Source: Gamsiella multidivaricata (Eukaryota > Mortierellomycota > Mortierellomycetes > Mortierellales > Mortierellaceae). Taken from it: a stretch of 64,000 nt of DNA. The DNA is taken from assembly GCF_025024155.1 (NCBI RefSeq), contig NW_026251715.1:496001-560000 (forward strand). Direction: 5' to 3'. A program made the position numbers and the translations under genes. Under the pieces are notes generated by a model. The model saw only the letters and a list, made by a program, of their open reading frames with translations. It was not told the DNA's origin and made no database searches. Every line of letters starts with the position of its first letter. Positions within the stretch are counted from its first letter, which is position 1. Below are positions 38,946-49,920 of the stretch, in pieces.

Positions 38946-41887
38946 CTATGCCTTTGTTTCTTCCACGTAATCCGGATTCTTCTTCAGCAACACGAAGCCT
39001 TCCAAGACAGGAGCCTGTGCTAAGTATTCTTCTGTTGAGAGTTCTGCGCGCTCTGAGTAAGCCAGCAAGACAGGTGTCGAATGTGTCTGGAATCCGGTGA
39101 TGGTCTTGGGCCGACCAGCCTGTCCAACAACGTCCACAGCCTGACCCACACGAACAGCAACAGCCTCGGACTCCAACTCCTCGTTCAACGTAATCAGGAA
39201 CCTTGGGTACATCGCCGTTACAAGCGAGTACAGCAGATAGTGGTGGCGACCCAAGATAAGTGTCTTGACGTCCGTGAATGCGAACAGGGTTGTCAAAAGA
39301 CCTGACAGAGCAACGGGTGACATAATCTGGCGGTCGGTGTTGAGAGGATTGATTGTCAGAGTACCCTTGCCCATGTGCAACAGTCCCTAGTAGTACGAAT
39401 ACAAAGTTCGTTAGCCAATGTCAAGATGCTGTGTGTTCACCGTTGACGCTCTGCTTCGTAGCAAAATATATTCATTTACCTGTGCAAGGCGGACGACAAA
39501 CAGACAGCTAGCATCCTTGTGGTAGTAAGAAGCGAGATGACGGAGCATCTGAGCGACACGTGCATTGTTGGTTCCTGCTCCGACCATACCCATAGCAAAA
39601 ATCGAGTTCAAGGCAACCTCGATGTCAGTGTCGTGGGAGTATTTGCCGAGGGTGTCCAGAACAGACAAGACGGGGTTGGATGCGCAAAGGAGACCAATGG
39701 CCAGTGGAACAGCCTTGCGGATCACTGGTTCACCATAATGCATTAAATGTGTAAAGGACCTCAAGGCCATCTCTGCTCCGATATCCTCTCCGAGAGCAAT
39801 CAGGGCGATACCGATGACAGCGAATGCCTGGAACTCGTCGTCGGTATTACTCTCGGCGTCAAAGTGGTCGTTGCAGTAATGAAGCATGCGCTGGATGTGG
39901 AGCACATCGCCAGTGCCAGCGTATGCGCAAATCTCAACAATCACACTTGTCCTCTGACCAATAGGATGCTCAATCGCCTTCAAAGTCTCCAAGGTCACAT
40001 CGCTCTGACCACGAGTACCTAGTGTCGTAGAAAAAGCTGAGCGTCAGATAACATGTCCATAATCCAAACAACGACTCATAAATAGCTACGTTAGTGCCAA
40101 GAGATCAAGGAACATACCGAGGTGAAGTAAGCCAAGACCGAGACTCATGAAGCGACTGAACGTCTCGCCGAGCTGACCGTCTGCACGCTCAAGCATCGTC
40201 TGCAAGATGGTGCTAGTAATCTCTCCGTCGCATGTACCGACAAAGATCTGACCCAAGGCGAGGGCGGCAAATGAGGACAGCTCCATGGCAATATCAGAGT
40301 TGCTGACAATGGGCAGAAGTAGTTCAGAAAGCTCCTCGCGAGCAGAGCCAGCATATGCAAGACCCAGACCCTGAATGGCAGCGACGCGGTTCGTGGTTGA
40401 CTTGGTGTCCTCCAAATGTTCCGAGAGAACAGCCAATGCGGGATCGGCCATGTTGCGGACGCCAGAGTTGACAATACCCACAGCGAGCAAGGCTCCTGCT
40501 CTGATATTCTCATCGTCCGAATAGATGTACTTGTCAATTTGGTTTAGACCCATGTCAACGTCCCATAGGAGAATCATGCCCAGGGAGGCAGAAGCACTAA
40601 GCATGCCGTGATCCTTGTTCTTGAAGATCCAGCCACCGTCGTCCTCCTCGCTCAACATCAATTTGTCAACCCCAAAGCCAGCATTTACAAATGCATTTAC
40701 AAAGGTTGACGCCAAGTTCTGGCGGGCAGAATCCACCTGTGCAACACCAGTGGCGCCTATTACATGACGAAAATAAAAATAAAACATGGATTAGCTCGCT
40801 GAAGATCCGCGTAGCGCGCAGCAAGGAGCAAGTTCTTTTGAATAATACTTACGCTTGTGTTCAAGGTGAGATTTATAAATGTCCTCGGGCGTTTTGGGCT
40901 CCATCAAATCGAGTTCACGAGCGAGGCTGATGAAGTGGGTGGTCAGGTGGGTGTTGTTGATGCAGTTTTGGAGGTCCTCGTCCTCAGTCTCAACCGAGAG
41001 CTGTTGTCTTGCAAGCATGAAAGCAAGCTGCTTCTTCAAGAGACTAAGGAAGAAAAATGTTAACAGATTGATGATAATGAGGTAACGAATACTGCCAGTC
41101 TTGATGTGGTATACTTACGGGTCCTGGCAGTTGTCAAAGATACTCTGGATGAGCGCCTTGTCCGACATGCGGATGGCGATCAACAGGGCCTCGGCATACT
41201 TGCTGTGCTTCAAATAGATGTCATGAGCGGTACGTAGGCAGATAGCATCATCTGGCGACTCCAAGTAGTTCACACAGCTAATTAAGAGCGACATAACGAT
41301 ATATAGATTTTCATTTGTTAGACGCCAAAGGGCCATTTCTCTATGCAATTCCAGGCATCATCCAGATCAATAGGCACAAACCTTGAGATATAAAGGCAGA
41401 CACGCTTATAGGAATTCTTGTCCACGAAGTCTACCAACTTTGGCATGATATCCAGCTGCATCAGCAGATCGACTGCGTCTGCTTCGGCATTGTGAGCCAG
41501 GAAAAATGGCGCAACTTCCAACGCAAGGGCAATAAGATCCGATGTGTCAGCCTCACTCTCCTGTCGCCTCTCGTATTCTAATCCAATTTCTGTCGACAGG
41601 TGCCTATGAGACGTCGAGGTTCATGTGAGTCAACGCGTGTCCGAAGTATGTATTATGTAGTACCTGTCGCAGCACAATAGAGGCTTTCATTACCTGACAT
41701 ATTCGTGTCCCCATGATCCAATGGCGTTTTGAGAACCCAACTTGCGGTACTTGAGGGTGTCCAACTTGTCGTCGTCATAAGTCATGGCCAAGATCGAGAG
41801 AATGTCGGCCAAGAATTTCTATAGAAGTTAAAGATGCGAAAAGAATTCGCGAGTCAGCATACTACGCTGGAGATCAAAGGCCTTTTG

Positions 41888-41923
<36 letters not shown>

Positions 41924-42490
41924 GGAGATAAATTCAAGTACTCCAGACAACGAACCTTGTCTGCGCTCTCTGGCCAGGATTCGTGAATCGTCACCATATC
42001 AGGGTACATGGGGCGCAGGTACTTCAGCGGCTTGGGGACAGAAGTCATAGAGCTCGTCGAAGTCAAGATGAGAGTACGAAGGGTTTCAAGCGTTGCGTTG
42101 TAAAGCTTCGTATCGGGTTCCTATGAACATGGGAGACGATCAAGCGTGCCACACGCGTTAGCTGATGGTACAAGGGTTGATCCTCAGGTGCGTTGATCAC
42201 ACACGCAGGGCTTACCTTCAGCCTGTCGATTAACATCTCGAGCTGGTTCTTGAGCTCCTGATCCTCCTCAGACTATATCGAGAGATAAAAGAGAGTCCGT
42301 CGTTAGGTGATCAGGTGCTTGTGCCGAAAATGAATGCAGACCTGATTAAGACCTGTCCTATGCTTACCAGCTCCTCTTTGATAGGCGCATCCTTGAGCTC
42401 TTTTGGCGACTTCTTCAAAGGCTTGTCTTCCTCCATGGGGGAATTGTCTGCGGCGGGGACGGTGATAGCGACTTCCTTGTTCTCGACCAT
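38946..42490 (-). CDS. RPN1: 26S proteasome regulatory particle non-ATPase subunit Rpn1
   Basis: Ten exons: 42490-42368, 42272-42216, 42120-41956, 41818-41694, 41603-41382, 41277-41119, 41043-40853, 40756-40118, 40018-39480 and 39386-38946, giving 886 residues, typical of Rpn1/PSMD2. Diagnostic blocks are [41 protein letters not shown], the toroid of proteasome/cyclosome repeats ([47 protein letters not shown]) and the C-terminal [12 protein letters not shown]...NPDYVEE. Rpn1 is the base subunit that docks ubiquitin receptors and Ubp6. Intron 3 carries an A-run of about 35 nt and uses a non-consensus GTTCGT donor. It is divergent from a small orphan gene, with a CRE-type palindrome between them. 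Confidence 0.97.
41885..41920. repeat. Poly(A) tract in RPN1 intron 3
   Basis: An uninterrupted run of roughly 33-36 A on the plus strand, i.e. poly(T) in the transcript, lies mid-intron. It may be length-variable or an assembly slippage spot. Confidence 0.85.
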
Positions 42491-42817
42491 GATGTCCTTC
42501 TGATTGGTCCTGCTCCTTTTGTTTGGTGGGTTTGTTGGTTATTGACTTTCGTAGCGATTGGCAGAGGCGTCTTGCGACTCGAGTACTGCTGGTTAAAAGA
42601 GGGCGGGAAGTAGACGAGGAAAGAAGAATTGTGTGAATGAGGGTGTTGCGTGTGCGTGTCTTCAAAAAGTGGCAGAAATGAAATGGAGCAAAAACGTACT
42701 CTCAAGGGTCAAATTTGCTGAGGAGTCGCGTCCTCGCACCAAGTGACGTCACCCGTATCTTTTTTTTTTTTATCTACAGGCATCATCGGCACCGATTTCC
42801 ACATAACGCAAAGAGCA
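42491..42817. other. Divergent promoter RPN1 / 113-residue orphan
   Basis: A 327-bp interval. It contains the GTGACGTCAC palindrome listed separately and a T11 tract just after it. No GGTGGCAAA (PACE) proteasome element was seen. Confidence 0.6.
42743..42752. promoter_or_regulatory. CRE/ATF-type palindrome GTGACGTCAC
   Basis: A perfect 10-bp palindrome containing TGACGTCA lies 75 bp upstream of the orphan's ATG and about 255 bp upstream of RPN1. TGACGTCA is the classic bZIP (CREB/ATF) site; use by both genes is inferred. Confidence 0.55.
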
Positions 42818-43159
42818 ATGACATCGTCAACTACAGCAGGATTAGCGGGTGCAACAGGGAAGATCTATAACGCTGCTATTGCCAGGATGTTTCCGGCACT
42901 TAGACACCCTCCGTCTGCAGCATCTCATTTGACTAGAATCCCCTTTCGATTACCACCGGCTAAGGCTTCCTCGACCAGCCAGTCAACCGCTTCCTCGGCT
43001 CAGGACTCTATATCCGGCCTCAGGTTTTGTCTTCATATGGTCGTCTTCGCGGCGCCAGGGATCATCCTATCTAAAAAGCTGTGCGATGGCGAGCGACTCG
43101 AAGATATTATTCAGAATGCCCAGGACACTGTCTCAGCCTTGATCAACAAGCCGGTTTGA
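42818..43159 (+). CDS. 113-residue protein with basic leader and one hydrophobic segment, uncharacterised
   Basis: Intronless; ATG at 42818, stop at 43157. The first 70 residues have several Arg/Lys and no acidic residue (KIYNAAIARMFPALRH, LTRIPFRLPPAK), which fits a mitochondrial presequence. One hydrophobic segment (about 72-90, CLHMVVFAAPGIIL) is followed by an amphipathic acidic helix (CDGERLEDIIQNAQDTV). I do not recognise the family. A compact mitochondrial inner-membrane protein is plausible but unproven. Its divergent promoter with RPN1 and an undisturbed frame support it as real. Confidence 0.6.
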   Translation: MTSSTTAGLAGATGKIYNAAIARMFPALRHPPSAASHLTRIPFRLPPAKASSTSQSTASSAQDSISGLRFCLHMVVFAAPGIILSKKLCDGERLEDIIQNAQDTVSALINKPV

Positions 43160-43407
43160 GCAACACGGTGGACCCAGGGTGCAGTTGGTTTGCTGAACAC
43201 ATCGATAGTAGATTAGGAGGATCAAGTATACCCCGGCTCTTTCAGGACGCTGCATCTCGGATCTCTCCCGCATATTCTGCTAGCACGAGACCGTCGTTCG
43301 AGGATGCCATATTAACGACAGCAGATCTGGAGCTTAAACCCATGCTTTTCGAGCGCACGGAGCCGGTTGTTTTATTAATACTGAAAAAATATATATAAAG
43401 CATACCA

Positions 43408-44748
43408 TTACTTTGCTGTAAAGGCATATGTGGTTTTGGACTGGTACTTGAAGCCATGACGAAGGATGACCTGGTCCCTCCACGCAGGATGATTAATCGC
43501 GTCTGGAAATTTGGATGCCTCCAGACAGAAAGCAGAGTGGGGCCTGTATCCACCGCGTGCCTTTCCAACGCGTCGAAAGTGGTCTGTCGTATCCTTGCTG
43601 TTGTCAGGGTTCATATCGACTTGATCTGGATCCAGCTGGACGAAATTGGCCGTGTATAGCTGGAACCCAGGTTCAGTGGTTGCCATAGTCATGTGAATAC
43701 CCGATTCAGGGGAGTGGACCTTGATTAGGGCTATTGGCGCCACTCGATGGATATCCTGGGTGAGATGGTAGTCCTGGGGTGAGTTGATGGCAGCTTGAAC
43801 AGGGTAAAAGTGGTCGTAGCCATGTCCGCCACCAGGGGTCTGAGTGATGTGGTCCCCGAACGTCTTCGGCACCCTGAAATCCATCACAGAGGCCACGTCG
43901 AGCGGCAGGATAGTGCCCGTGGGGACAGACGTAGAATCCGTTTCCAGGTAGCTGTCGACATTGAACATTTCCACAACGTGATTTGTGACAAGGGACGTCG
44001 AGATCTCGTTGACTGCCTCCGGTGTAGGGACACCGTTGAGATTGAAATACGCATGGTTTGTCAAGGAGGCGATCGTCATTTGTTGATTGTCGTCGTTGGC
44101 ATTCCCTGCAAGCTGTGCCTCGTAAACGATCTCTAATGAAGAGTTGACAAGGCGGTACGTGCATTGGACATGGATTTTACCAGGAAACCCTTGATCCATG
44201 TGGTCGGAAGTCAGGCTGAGGCGCAGAGTGGTTCCTCTGTGCTCTCCTTTATCCGATTCAGCTGGTAGGTCAACATCCCAGTTCCGAAACGAGAAGCCGT
44301 CGATGCCACCGTGAAGCGAATTAGGACCGTTGTTCTGATCTAGCTTGTAGATGACATTCGGATTATGAGGTAGAGAGAATTGGCCTTGAGCAATTCTAGT
44401 GGAAAATTTGTAGGTGTTAATTAGCATAGACGGAGAAGAATGCACATAGGTTCTGCAGGATATCCATGCGATGGTGTACCTGTTGGCCGTTCTTCCTACA
44501 CTTGCGCCGAAATATGGATCGTACTTGGTCCGATAGGCTGTCAGGTCATCGAAACCGAGGACCACGTCCCTGGTTCCATTCTTGCTGTCAGGAACCCAAA
44601 GATGGGTGAGAGTCGCACCAAGACTGATTATCTGGCATGCCATGCCAGGCGAGGATTCGTCTGTTAATACGAAGGAACGGATCGGTGTTCCAACAGGTGG
44701 ACCTTGGTCTTGCGCGCTGAGAACTGGTGTCTGTTCGATAATAGTCAT
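43408..44748 (-). CDS. Aldose 1-epimerase (galactose mutarotase)
   Basis: Two exons, 44748-44481 and 44395-43408, give about 418 residues. Family motifs are SLGATLTHLWVPD, VVLGFDDL, YFGASVGRTANR, NSLHGGIDGFSFRNW (catalytic His), LTNHAYFNLNG (second His), GGHGYDHFYP and the catalytic Glu in TTEPGFQLYTANF. The protein interconverts alpha and beta anomers of galactose/glucose before the Leloir pathway. The 84-bp intron (GTACACC...CACTAG) is a multiple of three without an in-frame stop, so read-through would only insert 28 residues inside the first beta-sandwich; splicing restores the conserved GRTANRIAQGQF. UGP1, which feeds the same pathway, lies about 9 kb away. Confidence 0.95.
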   Translation of the reverse strand: MTIIEQTPVLSAQDQGPPVGTPIRSFVLTDESSPGMACQIISLGATLTHLWVPDSKNGTRDVVLGFDDLTAYRTKYDPYFGASVGRTANRYTIAWISCRTYVHSSPSMLINTYKFSTRIAQGQFSLPHNPNVIYKLDQNNGPNSLHGGIDGFSFRNWDVDLPAESDKGEHRGTTLRLSLTSDHMDQGFPGKIHVQCTYRLVNSSLEIVYEAQLAGNANDDNQQMTIASLTNHAYFNLNGVPTPEAVNEISTSLVTNHVVEMFNVDSYLETDSTSVPTGTILPLDVASVMDFRVPKTFGDHITQTPGGGHGYDHFYPVQAAINSPQDYHLTQDIHRVAPIALIKVHSPESGIHMTMATTEPGFQLYTANFVQLDPDQVDMNPDNSKDTTDHFRRVGKARGGYRPHSAFCLEASKFPDAINHPAWRDQVILRHGFKYQSKTTYAFTAK

Positions 44749-46596
44749 GGTGAGAAGGAATGAGAGACAAAATTGAACTAAAGGATAGAGACTGGGGGGT
44801 GTTTAAATGGCGTGGGATGTTGGGAGGACTTGCGTAGACAGATAAGCGATTGGACGTAAACAAAGATAGTGAAACGACCGCGTAAATTTGGCCGCGCCGA
44901 ATTTAGTTTTGCCACCAATTTTATCGCCACGCGATCCAGAAAGGTCGAATTTCTTTAGCAGAACGACTGTTTCGCACCAAGGTGCAGGTTTGCTATGGAA
45001 CGTAGTGTAGTAACTGTTTCAACAATGCGTCAAGTCGATCACTTGAAGCAGAGACCTTTGATCTGCGCATCCAGCAAAGGTGGCCACACTATACTCCTGG
45101 CAACTGTAGGGTAGTGTATTCATGTATAGCTTTGACAGCCTCTTAGCATGAAGCACTAATCTTCGATTGTTGATGAACTTGGGGCATCGAGGATACATAC
45201 TGGATACGAATACTCATCTGCGATGGGCGGTACTCAGTCTATGATATTTCACCCATATGAAGCCAGTATGATCGCCTTTTTTATTGAGCGAGAACAGGCT
45301 CACTGTTAACTATCGTGTGTACATGTATGGCATCCATAGTGTCGTATGAGCAGAAGCATATGGATCAGTCTCTAACATCATACCTTTCGAAAAAGGAAAA
45401 TCTTCCCGGTAGGAGCTGTATGGAGACGCCAGCTTAACGCTTCCCTGACGTGAATCATGATCCTCGCCTGGAGTCCTGGCGAAACCTGTTGCATTATGGG
45501 TACGTGCTGACGGTGCAGCATGGAGAGCGTGTACCAAACGGGTTTGCTTTGTTCTGTCCATGTATAGGGACAATTGAAGGTCAATGGTTAATGTCTCCTG
45601 CTGCTGCCAAGTTTCTATCAACCCGATTGAGCTTCGCACAGTTTTCTGAGATGAGCTTAACAGAAGGATGGTCAATAGAGCTAATGTTCAGGATCACTCG
45701 AGAACAAGGAAGCGATTAAGGGTGAGGTAATGGAACGTACCGCTCTCTTTCTACATGACCCAGGTGTTTGACCTGCATACCAAACACACGATAATTCTTG
45801 GTCCTGGCTGGGATGCATCGCTGGTGTCTGTAGACGTGCTCCGTCTAGCCGTCAGGACACGGAGAACGCCTGTTTTTGAGGAATAGCGACAGGCGATCCA
45901 CGGATAGCGCATGCTATTCACCTTTTTGCTCAGACACGACGAAAAAGTACAAAAGTCAATTAGCTGTATGGTTCACGGTTAAGGACGGAAGAGGAAAGAA
46001 GAGTAACTGGAGGATAGCGTCGACAACCCTGTTCCTCCACTTCCTGCTCAGGACAGTTTGGTAGGCCATCGAGATCTGGAGCGGCATCATACTCGGGATA
46101 CGAACAAGGTTTTTCAGGTGCGTTTAGGACGCGTCGCACTCTCGAGCACTCTGCGCTCCCTGTCTTTCAAGTTTCAAGCGTGTGCAGACCATTTCACCGG
46201 TCTTCTTCGGAAGCAGGCAAAAAAAAAAAAAAGCTTATTCCTGCGTCAGAGTTGTTGTTGCTACTGTTGCTACTGTTGCTACTGTTGCTGCTGTTGCTCC
46301 TGGGTCTGCATCCAGCCAACCAGAAGCGGGCATTTTATCCTCCTGCTGCAGCTGAGTCTGTCCAGCTGCCGGAGGGGATCAACGGAAAAGCGGATCCCTC
46401 CAGCGGATGTTGATCCCATCCCAGTTGACTTCGCTCTCGCCGATAAACAAGGAGCAATCCCTCGACCTCCCTCCATTGCCCTCGACACTCTCTTCCACTC
46501 GCCATTGACGCTTTCCGTTTTCCACTTTCCACTTTTCACCTTCCACTTTCCACTTTCCACCCCAAACTGTCTGTCTGGCCGATTCCCTTTCGCGCC
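44749..46596. other. 1.8-kb divergent intergenic region
   Basis: Short open frames near 45310-45720 on both strands have no recognisable domain. Repeats include A12 (46220), a GTTGCTACT/GCTGCT run (46250-46295) and tandem TTTCCACTTTCCAC units (46515-46560) just upstream of the folylpolyglutamate synthase start. The last 400 bp are C/T-rich. Confidence 0.5.
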
Positions 46597-49167
46597 ATGT
46601 TCATTGTCCGCCCGGGGACACGCGCTGCTCTCCTTGGCCACCTTCCCGCTCCCTCAACCCCATCCATCGCATCCAGATCAGGATCACTCGCTCACCACTC
46701 CTCTCTACCACGCGGCAGCAGAAACAGCACGTGTGTCGCCCACTCGCACCCGCACTCGCCCTCGCACTTGCCCTTACACACTTTTTCTTCTTCCACCGCT
46801 TCTTCTTCTTCTTCTTCTTCTTCTTCTTTCTTCCCCCTCCCTCATCCCTCGCGACCCTCCTCTTGCCAGGCTGCAGCTACACTCCAGCATCGCTCACCTG
46901 CACAGCCGCGACTGCATCGACTGGGAAGACCCATCGGATCCACCCTCTCCACTACACGCCTCTTCTCTTCCCACTCGATCCCAAAGGGGCCCTCATCAAC
47001 ACCACCTTCAGATCACCTTGTCCACCTGGACGAACGTATAAAGATATTTCCCAGCCCAATGCCTCGCTCATACGCTGTATGACAATTCTCCACTTTGATC
47101 TACAGATTCATTCTCTCCTGTGTCTACAGCTCGCGCTAACCCTGGAGGAGGTGTGTGTGTGATATTTTTAACGTCTAGGATGCCGTTGACAAGCTCAATG
47201 GCCTTCAAACTAACTTTGCCGTTCTGGAGGCGGTTCGCAAGTCAGGAGGCAGCGCCAACAAGAATTCGTTATCAGAAGTGGTCGAGTTTGTCCAGCGAAG
47301 CGGATACAATGTATGGAACTCAACAGGAATCGCAGCGCTCAATTGAATTGTCTCCTGAATCCCACAAGGATGCTGTGAACCGTTTCCATAACGCTCTCCC
47401 CTCTCTCGCTCCCTCCCTTCTTTTATCTTTACTAATCTTAAAGCCCGAAGACTTTGACGAATTGAACTTGATTCATGTAACTGGCACAAAGGGTAAGGGC
47501 TCCACCTGCGCCTTGACAGAGTCCATCCTCCGCAATTACAATTGCAAGAAGCAGATCAAGACTGGTAATGCCCAATGGACGGATTATAAGATAATGTTGC
47601 TGCTCTATAAATGATGCGCTGTACTAACGCTTACATTCTCTTGTATCTCGTAGGGTTGTATACCTCGCCGCATCTTATGGAAGTCAGAGAGAGAATCAGG
47701 ATCAACGGGACGCCTATCAGCCAGGATCTCTTTGCAAAATATTTTTTTGAAGTCTGGGATCGTCTCGATTCAACTGGGGTAAGTGTGCAGTGTCATTTGA
47801 GCTTGTCTGTAAACACGAATGCCAAAATGACGCGATATCTGACTCTTTTTTTTTATTTTTATTTTTTATTTTTTGCCACTGTTCTGTGCAGGATAAATCC
47901 AAGCCAGGCTACTTCCGTTTCTTGACTGTGCTGGCCTTCCATGTCTTCAAGCAGGAAAAGGTTGACGTGGCCATCCTTGAAGTTGGAGTCGGTGGCGCGT
48001 ATGACTCTACGAACATTATTCACAAGCCCATTGTTTGCGCTGTCGCAGCACTTGGCATCGACCATGTCTCTGTCTTAGGATCGACTTTGGGAGAGATTGC
48101 ATGGAACAAGGGAGGCATATTCAAGCAGGATGTCCCGGCGGTTTCCTCAGAACAGGTTGAGGAGGGCCTCACTGTCCTTCAAAGTAGAGCACAGGAACTT
48201 GGGGTAAATTGCAGCTGGTTGGCTGTATGAGTTCGCAGTTTCTTCATTGAGTACCATGCAAAGCACTCAGTGATTGATTGATTTTTTGTAACCGTAGGCA
48301 ACCCTTCAAGTGGTTCCTGCCTTTACAAACGAGGGACTGGGCGACGTGACCATCGGGCTGGCAGGAAAGCATCAGGTAGCAAATGCTGCACTAGCATCTG
48401 CTATTTGTCGTATATGGATCGAAAAGGTGTTTGGCGAAAAGATTACAGCAGCGAATGGCGTTGTTCCAAAGGAGTTTGTCAAGGGTCTTGCAAGTGCCCG
48501 CTGGCCGGGCCGTGGTCAGATCATGATCAGGAATGACAAGCCCAAGATCACCTGGTTCTTTGACGGTGCCCACACTGCAGAGAGTATTTGCGTCTGTGCA
48601 GATTGGTTCAAGGACGCTAGTCACAAGGATATCCAAGGGTAAGTAGTCCTTCAGCAACCATATGTAAAAATTGCTTTGACATCCTCGGCAACGTGCTAAC
48701 TTTCACCACGATTGGCTTATCTGGCATTTAGAGCCGTCAAGAAGGTGCTTATGTTCAACTGCACCGGCCCCCGCGATGGTGATACCCTTCTGGGACCCCT
48801 AGCCAAGATTCAGACAAATGTTCACTTTGATCAGGCGGTATTCACTCCAGCAATCACATTTGCCTCGAACACATACAAGGGGGACTTGGTCAACAACAAT
48901 GCTCCAATGGACCTGGAACTGAAGACGCAAAAGACATTGGCGGCCTGCTGGGTCAAGCAAGTTGGGCTAGCCTCTGGCTCAGAATCGGAAGGACAGGAGG
49001 ATGTCAGGACGACTGTGTTGCCATCGATCGAGCACTCTGTCAACTGGATCGACGACTACGTCAAGAATGAGATTGAGCACGGTGCAGACCACGTCCAGGT
49101 TCTGGTGACGGGAAGTCTGCACCTTGTTGGAGGCGTACAGAGCGTCCTCGGTTGCGAGATCGCCTAG
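46597..49167 (+). CDS. MET7: Folylpolyglutamate synthase, with probable mitochondrial leader
   Basis: Seven exons: 46597-47076, 47179-47310, 47444-47564, 47654-47778, 47892-48203, 48298-48638 and 48732-49167. The long form has 648 residues; starting at the internal ATG 47059 gives 494. The core begins MPRSYADAVDKLNGLQTN. The ATP loop is VTGTKGKGSTCA, followed by LYTSPHLMEVRERIRING, YFRFLTVLAFHVF, DVAILEVGVGGAYDSTN, GIDHVSVLGSTLGEIAWNKGGIFK, ARWPGRGQ and FFDGAHTAES. The enzyme adds glutamates to folates for retention in cytosol and mitochondria and for one-carbon metabolism. The 154-residue upstream extension is in frame, Arg/Ser-rich and free of acidic residues for its first 138 positions, as expected of an import leader. 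Dual start use is inferred. Confidence 0.93.
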
Positions 49168-49920
49168 GTTTAGAATGTTCGTAGACAATATATCGCATTA
49201 TTGTTCATCCATGCATGCACAATAACTTTCGCCCTTGAATCGGGCCCTGTGACTTGTGGACTGATCACGGGATCCGTCTAGGCATTCGCGTTTCCTGCGC
49301 CTTTTCATATTTTCTTTTCTTCCTGCAGCTATCATAGGCGACTACAGACGAAAATACGGCCTACGCTCAAGGCATCTCATCATCCTCGCTTCCTTGATCG
49401 CTTGTTTTCATCACTCATCAAAACATCTCATTTCCTCATTCTCATCCGCGTTTTCATCAGCATTTCTCGACAGCCGTTGTAACTCGAATTACGTACCCTC
49501 CAGAAAACAGGACTATACCACTTGCTATCGGGCTCCGTCTTTCTCTTCGCGCTTCCTAGGGTAAGTCTCGGGTGAACTTACAGGAAAGAGAATGGCCACG
49601 AAGAAGCCCACCCACCCAATGCTGCGTTAAATAAGGAGTATGGGAACCATGGAGCGAGTGAGGAATGGACTGACGTACTGACGCTGTGTATTGTTGTACG
49701 TTTTTATGCCATAAAGGACCCGCCAGAAGAATCAAGGATCAAGCACACGATAAAGGAGATGCAAGTGTCCTCAGGGCCAGTCTGACCCTTGGATATCGAC
49801 TCACACGTGGCAGGTCCGTCGCTATATTCAGCTTTTAACATTCAGCTCCTTGCTTTCTCTCTCCATTAGAAACCCCTGCCTGGACTGTCAGCGCGGGGAC
49901 AGTGTATCCCCCCGGAGATA
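49168..49920. other. Intergenic, 5' flank of chromodomain gene
   Basis: No gene is supported. TCATCA/CATC-rich sequence occurs around 49375-49460. No clear TATA box was found near the 49921 start. Confidence 0.5.

Noticed and set aside
46058..47041. Long plus-strand open frame overlapping the start of the folylpolyglutamate synthase gene
   Set aside because: It is Ser/Pro/Leu low-complexity translated from a C/T-rich leader, has no domain, and overlaps the better supported leader frame of the enzyme.
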